Source of the DNA: Archivesica marissinica
Lineage: Eukaryota > Mollusca > Bivalvia > Venerida > Vesicomyidae
Assembly: GCA_014843695.1 (NCBI GenBank)
Contig: CM026404.1
Span: 88,077,236-88,141,235, forward strand
DNA length: 64,000 bases
Direction of reading: 5' to 3'
In this document: piece by piece, positions 56,801-64,000 of the stretch
Position numbering within the stretch: position 1 is the stretch's first letter
How the letters are laid out: the number at the start of each line of letters is the position of its first letter
The notes under the pieces: generated by a model
Told to the model about the DNA's origin: nothing
Seen by the model: only the letters and a program-made list of their open reading frames with translations
The model's database searches: none
Position numbers and translations under genes: made by a program

Positions 56801-59800
56801 GCAACTTGGTGATTAGCTCGACAAACTATCATGTGCCCCTGCTTTCAGCAGGACAACATGCAACTTGGTGTTTAGCTCGACAAACTATCCTGTGCCCTCC
56901 TTTCAGTCCCGATATACTACTATTCACATTTATTTTAACTCGATTGCGAAACAAGTTTTTACAACGTTAGATCAATCGTTCTCAATTCCTCATCCCTGAT
57001 TGAATCCATCGCCATCAGGTAGAGAGAAGAGGCAACGTGGAATTTTAATGCCTTGCCTGAGGACACAATCATAACAGCTACAGCTGGGCGCTAAACCCTG
57101 GTCCTTTCGCACCTGAAGCGAACGCCTTACCACTGCGCTATCACGACTTCCACAATGAATAGTACTATATATACTGTCATGGATGACAGTTGAGATGACA
57201 ACAAGAAAGTAAGAAAAAGGGGAACCAACAAAATCAACAAGCTACAACAACACAATCATAAACGCATAGAGATATATGTCAGGATCCATCTAATTACAAG
57301 GCAATCATGCTGTTAATGCTAAATATCCATGTTAGAAAGGAATAATAAAGTTCCGGGTATATACGGTAACCATAGCAACAGCCGACAGCAATACCTGTAT
57401 CGAGGCGACAAGTGCCTCAGATGCACGTCTTTCTTTCACTCGGTGGCTGGTCAGTTCTAAATAAATATATTCAATAATTGTTATCGTCAATCAATGCAAG
57501 AGGCTGGCCGTGACTCTGAAACACAATATTTTCATCATGGACCTAACTAGTATACACACAAGATTGTCAGTCCAGAACTGCGTATCTAGCTGCAAAATAC
57601 AATACCCCGATATAATGTTGAAATAATAATGATATACATGTAGCAGTATTTAAAGTTTAAACTTTATTTATTTTACAACGATTGCGAAGCAAGTTCCAAC
57701 AACTTATATTAACCACTCTCGTTGGCGCGGATGAAAGCGTGAATGTGGTCATTCGTGTGAGAGGAAACCAGAGTACCTGGAGAAAACCCACCAGTCCGAT
57801 TTAGCGACCACCGTACCATCTCACATTCTTACCGGTCCGAGGATCGAACCCGGGTTGCATTGGTGAGAAGCGAGCGCGCTAACCACTGCGCTAATCGGAC
57901 AGTCATACAGGATAGCAGTATTTCATCATGTGTTCTATCTGCATTAGGAGTTGAACCTTGGACCTCCATACACGTGAACTACTTTAACTGTCCAAGGGGG
58001 ACAACTCTCAACCTAAAGGAAGACATTTAGAATATTTCATTATGAACCCTCTGAACCATGGGTCTCTAGCATGGAACCACTAATTCCAGCATGGAACCAA
58101 TGAACTCTAGATTGGAACCATGGAACTCTAGCAGAGAACCATGGAACTCTAGCAGAGAACCATGGATTTCTAGCATGACACCATGGACTTCTAGCATGTA
58201 GCCATGGAATATAGCATGTAACCATGGACTGTATCCATGGAATATAGCATGTAGCCATGGACTCTAGCATGTAGCCATAGAATGTAGCCATGCCTCTAGC
58301 ATGTAGCCATGGCATATAGCCATGTAATATAGCATGAAGCCATGGAATGTAGCCATTGCATATAGCATGTAGCCATGGAATTTAGCATGTAACCATGGAC
58401 TCTAGCATGTAGCCATGGAATTTATCATGTAGCCATGCATTCTATCATGTGGCCATGAAATTTAGCATGTAGCCATGTACTCTATCATGTGGCCATGGAA
58501 TTTAGCATGTAGCCATGGACTCTAGCATGTAGCCATGGAATTTAGCATGTAGCCATGGAATTTAGCATGTAGCTATAGAATATAGCATGTAGCCATGTAC
58601 TCTAGCATGTATCCATGGAATTTAGCATGCTATAGAATATAGCATATAGCCATGGAATTTAGCATGTATCCATGGAATTTAGCATGTAGCCATGGAATTT
58701 AGCATGCTATAGAATATAGCATGTAGCCATAGCATGTAGCCATGGAATTTAGCATGTAGCCATGGAATTTAGCATGTAACCATGGAATTTAGCATGAAGC
58801 CATGGAATTTAGCATGAAGCCATAGCATGTAGCCATGGAATTTAGCATGAAGCCATGTACTCTAGCATGTAATCATGGACCTCTAGCATGAAAACGTATA
58901 ATAATAATAGCATAATACACACCTTATTTACGATTAGGCCGTCAGAGATGATGATGATGTACTTCTAACATTAAATCCCAATTGTATAACAAAATTGTAT
59001 ACTCTACATATTTTATGCAATGTTACATGATCGATCATGGCTTTCAATGAGATTATAATATAATGCAATTCATACCAGAAATGTTTTTGAGAAACACATA
59101 TGTTTCCCCACTCACTGTTGCTTCAGTGGAGTAATAAAATGATCAAAGTGAAATATATGAAATCATTGCAATAATAATTATGAAGTAGTACCTTATCGAC
59201 AGATCTCTCATCTTTAAAATCATCAGATTAAAAAAACAAACAACAACAATGGGTTTTGGAGATGAAGCGTAGACCATCTTTCTGTTATAAAAAATGTTCA
59301 AAGGGCCATAAATTCGTAAAATATCATCCAACCAGATTAGGATTACAAAAGGCACGAATAGTGTCAATAGTCTGATGACAGACGGATATGTAGTCCAGTG
59401 GTAACACAGGGATCGCATGTTCGATCCCCCGTCTGACCCTAATAAAATTAACAGTCTTTCAGATGGGACGTTAAACCGAGGTCTTGTGTCGGTGCGTTAC
59501 ACCGTGCACGTAAAAGAACCAGAGGAGATTCTGGAATGGGTCTCTGTCTGTATCATGCACTATCCTCCAAAATGACTAATCTCTTCAGGAGGTGTCGCTC
59601 ATATGGGCAACCGGTAGCGACGATAAATAAACGTAAAAAAAAAGAAAGTCTGATGCTTCCTGACAAGTTTGGTGAAAATGCTCTAAAGTTCCATGATATA
59701 TTTCATGAAGACATGTGATGTGGTTCAGCCACTAGCAAAACATTAAACGCAAACTATTTATAGTAACATGTCGTCCATCTTGGATTTGACATAATTTTTA

Positions 59801-62800
59801 TTTCCAGATACCTCATTGTCCTCTAGTGAGATGATGACTTATCATCAGGAAGATATGTGGACTGGCTTAGCCACAAACACAATGTTCAACGTAAACTATC
59901 TTGGGTTGGACAACATTTTTATTCCACATGGACGCATATTGTGTTGAATATTAGAAAGAATATATGTGAAGCTGCTTAGTTAAATGCATACTATTATGAT
60001 GGCCATCTTGGATTGGTGAAGACATTTTTTTAATACCAGGGTTCATTCTAGGTCAGAATGTTTGGGAGAAGTGAGAAAGCGCTTGATCGCTTCCTTAAAT
60101 GGTGTTCTTTAATATACTTCTCCAAAATAGGGTTAAAATGCACAGTACAATCATTAAATACAACATTTGAATAGGAGTGCTTTATAATGGGCCAGTGTAT
60201 CTTACTAGACAAAATTTTGTTTGAAAATCATAAAACCCCCAAAAAATCTTCTTTTTTTTTTTTTTAGGGAGAAGTGGGGCCCCCAGAGGGCGAAGTCAGG
60301 TCCCCACATCGCCCTCTAGAATGATCCCTGAATACTCGAATAAATTTAAGTACCACGATGAATTTCATAAACATATGTGAAGCAGCTTATTCACAAATAT
60401 AATGTTAAACACAAACTAAAGAAACATTTAATGCACACTATTAATAGTAACAGAGACGACCATTTTGGGCCCAATAATATTATTTTCGCACCTGGCTGTT
60501 CTTCTCAATGCCCTATTGGAATTAGATCATGATATATTCTTATGCAGTATTTCCAAAATTAAATATTATATACATAATCTATATACATCAACAAGTCGGC
60601 CATCTTGGTTGTGATAAGATTTTGTTCATGGACGTGCACTTCATATGCTTGAAGACAATACGCTAAGCTGTTCGAATAAAAATGAAACGCTAATGAGAAA
60701 CATTAGTCAGTTCTACTGCCCCTGAATACTCCAAAAAGTATATTGGTCCTCTTAATTGGTTTCCTCTGTTTTTATCGCTGTTTCCTTTGCACCACATGTT
60801 TTCCATTTTTATCTGTATTCTCGTCTTATAATTATGAAATTATTAAATTTCGACATATCCATTAGCATGTCCAATGGATACCTTACTGTAAAAATTGGTT
60901 CAATTAATTAACATGATTTTAATAAAATTACATTTATCCTAACGCAACATTTGGTTAGACGACAACAGTAAAAACAAAGGATTCCAACTAAAAGGACCAA
61001 TATACATTTCAGGATAAATCTGACTTTATCCGTCAAGGGAGGTAATAGAAAAACCAGTAATGGTCTCTCATTGCTGTGATAACACACACATTTAAACGCT
61101 GTTATCGATGACATGGGTATCACACTTTAGTCACAGTGAGTTAACCCTTTCAACCCCACAGGCCTCTAAATAGGCTTATGAAAAGTGTAGATCCAGATGA
61201 GCCGGCTCGTGATGAGCCGTCTCATCAGGATCTGCACTTTTTTGCCAGTAATAATTATTACTATTTTTAGATAAAATTACCCATTTTGATAAATGAACTG
61301 GTCCAAAGGTAATTTTCTTATTAATTTATTGGTCTGAAAATATCATGCACCAGTCCATGTCAGTTACTTGGGGTTGAAAGGGTTAAAGAGTATACATGTA
61401 TGTGCATATTATTATCAATACTATTTATAGTGCTAAGTCGGCCATTTTGGTTTGGACAAGTACCACGATATGTGAAGCACAGCTTAGTCACAAACAAACC
61501 TTTAAAAGCTCAACACAAACTATTTATTGTAACAAAATCAGCCATGTTGGATCCAACAATATTTTGTCGAACACCATTGTTGAACACGCTCTATTTTTCC
61601 GAACAGAATGCATTTCATGATAATAATTTATGTTGTTTTCCAAAATTGAAAGTGGCAAACGTATCAAATCGCAACAAGTCGGCCATCTTGGATGGGACAA
61701 AAAGGTCCAGGTACGTAGCTTGACTGGAATCGATGTGTAGGCCAACTTAAAACTTAAGACGGGAGGGTGGTCCGGGAGTCGTACCCAGGAAAACTATTTA
61801 TAGCGTATATAATTTAATCCTGGCCTCCTGATTTTTGATGCAGATTTGGCATTTTTATTATCGATTTTTCGGGGGAAAGTGTAGGCGGCCACGGCGTACA
61901 CGGCCTATAGGAAGCTACGCCAATGCATTCTGCCATGAATTTATAGCGGTGGGAGGTAACCACGAAAGCAACATTGATTAGAATAGATTGGAAAGCGTTT
62001 GAAGTTTTATATCACAGCTTTTCACAGCAAATTAATAAACCCTAGTATTAATTTGTAAGGTCTTCCACAGAAACAAATGACTGACATCTACGTTACACAA
62101 TTAACGCATCACATTAATCAATACAATGTGGTAACTGACAAACCCGCTTCAATAAAAACATTTCATGACGTCAACGTCTGAGAATAAACGTACACAAGGT
62201 ACTTATACTTGACAGATATATATTGTATACTGCATGAATGACATGATAGTAAGTAACATCATTGGAGCACAGGTGATCTACAGCATTAGTTCTTGTAAAG
62301 CCTTTGGCTTTCACATGTATTCATGAGCTCATTCTGGACGTATTATTCGTAGTCGCACTTTAAAAAACGGCTTTTATCCTATACTGACCGGAACTACCCA
62401 ATCGGTGTATAGATAGATTCTATTTATATCGTTAAGATGAAAGAATTTAAAACTTTAAAGTTTAATACTCCCCAATATCCAGGGCGGGATGATATAATAA
62501 TTTATATCACCGAAAATACCCCCCAAAAAGGGAGGGAAAATACACGCTCAGTCTCCGGCTTTACTAAGGAAAGAGCCGGCTCATCTGGATCTACACTTTT
62601 TGCAAGCCTATTTATGTCTGTAGCGTTGAAAGCGTTAAAATGCTGAATAAATTGGAATGTGTAATAAAACAACATAGATCCAGCGTAACGCCACGTCTGA
62701 TCAGGATCTATGTTGTTTGCTATTCAGCAAAGTGTTATAAAGCTCCACTATCCGAAAAGCAAACAGCAGAGAGCCAGTCTGCTAATTGTGCCGTCTGATC

Positions 62801-63217
62801 TGGCTCTATGCTGTTAGTAAAAGCAACTTTAGTTGTGGTTACCTGGCTAAGGTTAAGACAATATACTTTGCTCCTTCTAGCAACTATTACCGTTATCATC
62901 TAAGAAGATTTCCTGCTTTTTCCCATCTTCTGTCTCAAGATCAAGGCGTATAGTTCCATTTGTTCTGTCACTTTGTCCCTGCATTCTACCATCCATACTG
63001 TTACGCTGGACAATTACTTCTTGGGCTTTACTCTCTTCAGAACGATCAGATTGCTTTTTATCAGAAAATCGTGCGGTTATCTCGGATCGACTGGTCACGT
63101 TTGGTTCAGTACGGTCACTCAGTGAAACTTTGTCATCAGAGTTCAACTGGAAACCTTCTGCACGTATTTCTAATGGACTGGCGTAGGTTAGTGAATTTTC
63201 ATGCCGTGATTGACGTT
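44667..63217 (-). CDS. Gene C: 3' end of a charged, coiled-coil-like protein, three exons seen
   Basis: Exons are 63217-62891, 57456-57395 and 44807-44667 (TGA at 44667-44669). Phases agree: the first exon starts in phase 1 and ends in phase 1 (AACG|GTAATA), the second goes from phase 1 to phase 0 (ACAG|GTATTG), and the third is phase 0. About 175 residues are visible. The first exon is polar, rich in Ser, Asp, Arg and Gln, and ends KKQEIFLDDN. The last two form a continuous heptad-like stretch (ASEALVASIQ then EDAKQRKKDLVQILDEHEEL) that looks like a coiled coil. The family is not recognised. Reading past the first donor ends at TAG 62877. Earlier exons lie beyond the window. The 12.6 kb last intron holds 22-, 34-, 33- and 59-bp tandem arrays and many transposons. 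Confidence 0.6.
44895..45121 (-). mobile_element. piggyBac-like MITE P1, reverse
   Basis: TTAA on the left; TTAT on the right, so one site is mutated. Lies about 90 bp upstream of the gene C terminal exon, inside the intron. Confidence 0.7.
45122..45808. other. Intron of gene C, no feature recognised
   Basis: AT-rich; a short direct repeat GTTGCGTCATATTGCGTTAT occurs at 45262 and 45295. Confidence 0.4.
45809..46034 (+). mobile_element. piggyBac-like MITE P1
   Basis: Flanked by TTAA; part of the right arm is deleted. Confidence 0.7.
46196..46486 (-). mobile_element. SINE1
   Basis: Full-length reverse copy; lies in the last intron of gene C. Confidence 0.8.
46798..47670 (+). repeat. 22-bp minisatellite, about 40 copies, gene C intron
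   Basis: CTATGCCATGTTCCACTACA plus TG or TT. 22 is not a multiple of three, yet all three plus frames are open, so the long frames are artefacts. Confidence 0.95.
47700..47995 (-). mobile_element. DNA element E7, least interrupted copy
   Basis: Contains a near-perfect palindrome at about 47711-47822 around GCGCC...GGCGC, with arms ending ATATAAGCC, followed by a 170-bp unique arm that matches 8058-8228. Confidence 0.6.
48318..48544 (+). mobile_element. MITE P2
   Basis: TAACCCTTAAAATGCTGAAT start, GGTTAAGGGTTAA end. Confidence 0.6.
48859..49033. mobile_element. Hairpin element, 175 bp
   Basis: ACATTTTGATAAACCATA and TATGGTTTATCAAAATGT ends; AGGCCATATCC / GGATATGGCCT inside. Confidence 0.6.
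49075..49435 (+). repeat. 34-bp minisatellite, about 11 copies, gene C intron
   Basis: GACCCCAAGCGTCTGTGAGT, then AATTGTACAATCTA; two subtypes (AATTG and AATAG) are blocked left and right. Confidence 0.95.
49850..50100 (+). repeat. Degenerate AATTCACAATTTCAACTTCA repeats
   Basis: About 13-26 bp units, irregular. Confidence 0.7.
50101..50378. mobile_element. hAT-like MITE, copy 2
   Basis: Same body; the ends are worn and the target duplication is unclear. Confidence 0.6.
50384..50690 (+). repeat. Dispersed repeat ending in a hairpin
   Basis: ATTTGTGTTTATTAGTGTAA at 50592 returns inverted at 50660-50686, with an inner ATTTCA...TGAAAT palindrome between. Confidence 0.5.
50761..51136 (+). mobile_element. 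SINE1, internally rearranged, 12-bp target duplication
   Basis: GACCATCATTGT occurs on both sides. Between them the body stops at about 50960, a roughly 100-bp foreign stretch follows, then the 3' end restarts at 51068. Confidence 0.7.
51318..52650 (+). repeat. 33-bp minisatellite, about 40 copies, gene C intron
   Basis: GTATTATGTATGTCGTTGTA plus TGTTATATGTGAT. The right end (from about 52290) uses shortened 24-27 bp units. Confidence 0.95.
52868..56908 (+). repeat. 58/59-bp minisatellite, nearly 70 copies, with higher-order blocks
   Basis: Unit: GCATGCAACTTGGTGTTTAG, CTGGACAAACTATCCTGTGC, CCCTCCTTTCAGCAGGACA. Marker variants (GTACCCCCCTTTCAGCAGCG) recur at about 53210, 53695, 54408, 55258 and 55948. 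Interrupted by C/A-rich patches at 53378-53432, 54836-54866 and 55566-55590. Confidence 0.95.
56925..57152 (-). mobile_element. SINE2
   Basis: Full reverse copy immediately after the 59-bp array. Confidence 0.75.
57395..57456 (-). CDS. Gene C, short internal exon (62 nt)
   Basis: The acceptor is ATTTATTTAG| and the donor GATACAG|GTATTG. It encodes LTSHRVKERRASEALVASIQ after the split Glu codon. It was found from splice signals and phase alone. Confidence 0.55.
57655..57903 (-). mobile_element. SINE3 in the upstream intron of gene C
   Basis: Full reverse copy, about 200 bp upstream of the 62-nt exon. Confidence 0.8.
58075..58900 (+). repeat. ~20-bp minisatellite AGCATGTAGCCATGGAATTT
   Basis: Degenerate tandem units of the stated motif; intron of gene C. 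Confidence 0.85.
59379..59640 (+). mobile_element. SINE1 with deletion in head
   Basis: The anticodon-arm part is missing (GTAACACAGGGATCGC); the remainder is full. Confidence 0.8.
60037..60330. mobile_element. hAT-like MITE, copy 3
   Basis: CAGGGTTCATTCTAG start and CTAGAATGATCCCTG end; AATAC flanks both sides. Confidence 0.7.
60686..61075. mobile_element. TIR element, worn copy
   Basis: Same internal segments (AAGGGAGGTAATAGAAAAA, GGTCTCTCATTG) in the opposite orientation. Confidence 0.5.
61141..61386 (-). mobile_element. piggyBac-like MITE P1, reverse
   Basis: Perfect TTAA on both sides and well-kept arms. Confidence 0.8.
61741..62566. other. Intron of gene C, no feature recognised
   Basis: Unique-looking sequence; a 69-codon plus frame at 62437 is unsupported. 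Confidence 0.35.
62567..62639 (+). mobile_element. P1 right-end fragment
   Basis: GAGCCGGCTCATCTGGATCT to GTTGAAAGCGTTAA only. Confidence 0.6.
62636..62856 (+). mobile_element. MITE P2, immediately after a P1 fragment
   Basis: Same arms (TGCTGAATAAATTGGAATG; TTTGCTATTCAGC). Ends about 30 bp before gene C exon sequence. Confidence 0.6.
62891..63217 (-). CDS. Gene C, internal exon
   Basis: A strong acceptor (GTTATTTTCAG|) and a usable donor (AACG|GTAATA) bound 108 codons. The exon abuts the 17-bp minisatellite at 63245-64000, which therefore sits in the upstream intron. Confidence 0.65.
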
Positions 63218-63244
63218 CTGAAAATAACAAACTCTTTATATCAA

Positions 63245-64000
63245 ACATGGGTGTGGTTCTAGCATGGGAGGGGTTCTAGCATGGGAGGGGTTCTAGCATG
63301 GGAGGGGTTCTAGCATGGGAGGGGTTCTAGCATGGGAGTGGTTCTAGCATGGGAGGGGTTCTAAGCATGGGAGTGTTCTAGCATGGGAGTGGTTCTAGCA
63401 TGGGAGTCAGGTTCTAGCATGGGAGTGTTCTAGCATGGGAGTGGGTTCTAGCATGGGAGTGGTTCTAGCATGGGAGTGGGTTCTAGCATGGGTGTGGTTT
63501 TAGCATGGGAGTGGTTCTAGCATGGGAGTGGTTCTAGCATGGGAGTCAGGTTCTAGCATGGGAGTGGTTCTAGCATGGGAGGGGTTCTAGCATGGGAGTG
63601 GTTCTAGCATGGGAGTGGTTCTAGCATGGGAGTGGTTCTAGCATGGGAGTGGTTCTAGCATGGGAGTGTTCTAGCATGGGAGGGGTTCTAGTATGGGAGT
63701 GGTTCTAGCATGGGAGGGGTTCTAGCATGGGAGTGGTTCTAGCATGGGAGTGGTTCTAGCATGGGAGTGGTTCTAGCATGGGAGGGGTTCTAGCATGGGA
63801 GTGGTTCTAGCATGGGAGTGGTTCTAGCATGGGAGGGGTTCTAGCATGGGAGGGGTTCTAGCATGGGTGTGGTTCTAGCATGGGAGTGGTTCTAGCATGG
63901 GAGTCAGGTTCTAGCATGGGAGTGGTTCTAGCATGGGAGTGTTCTAGCATGGGAGTCAGGTTCTAACATGGGAGTGGTCCTAGCATGGGAGGGGTTCTAG
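63245..64000 (+). repeat. 17-bp minisatellite, runs off the window
   Basis: GGTTCTAGCATGGGAGT units, with GAGG/GAGT variants and occasional GAGTCAGG inserts. Confidence 0.95.

Larger units (their letters stand above)
59700..61740 (+). repeat. Old ~170-bp degenerate repeats with GGCCATCTTGGAT
   Basis: CCATCTTGGAT-like boxes at about 59773, 60002, 60460, 60600, 61440, 61540 and 61682, each preceded by AACTATTTATAGTAACA-like and followed by GGACAA.ATTTT. Later split by a MITE, a P1 element and a TIR element. Confidence 0.5.

Overview
This window is eukaryotic and reads as repeat-rich, gene-sparse DNA from an invertebrate, most likely a bivalve mollusc. That placement is an inference. It rests on spliced genes with GT-AG introns, a secreted protein with a PAN/Apple-type C-terminus, many tRNA-headed SINEs, CR1/Jockey-type LINE remains, mariner, hAT-like and piggyBac-like DNA elements, and many long minisatellites. 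Nothing prokaryotic is present.

Three spliced gene models could be assembled by matching open frames, splice sites and intron phases. Gene A (minus, 7466 to 4806) is the 3' part of a large hydrophilic protein of unknown function. Gene B (plus, 25099 to 35717) is a complete six-exon model of 391 aa with a signal peptide, two cysteine-poor extracellular regions, a Thr/Val/Pro-rich linker and a PAN-like end. Gene C (minus, 63217 to 44667) is the last three exons of a charged, coiled-coil-like protein. Its last intron (about 12.6 kb) holds three large minisatellites.

Layout. 1-4.5 kb: decayed LINE split by a SINE, plus SINEs and a TIR element. 4.8-7.5 kb: gene A. 8.0-10 kb: a palindromic DNA element interrupted by a 1.2 kb TIR element built of about 10-bp phased repeats that carries a MADF-like coding fragment. 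10.4-13.0 kb: 105-bp satellite, 25 copies. 13.2-17.4 kb: a long-TIR element that contains a 1000-N assembly gap flanked by an exact duplication, and a LINE. 18-24.5 kb: a 41-bp satellite and several foldback elements. 25-36 kb: gene B with transposons in most introns. 36-43 kb: MITEs, a mariner fragment and a minisatellite. 44.7-63.2 kb: gene C with four or more large tandem arrays. 63.2-64 kb: a 17-bp minisatellite that runs off the window.

The most informative signals are about transposon biology. One SINE family shares a 3' hairpin tail with a GNRA-type loop with a LINE present in the same window. Two other SINE families with different heads share one 3' tail. The DNA element with helically phased repeats and a captured coding fragment could not be assigned to a superfamily.
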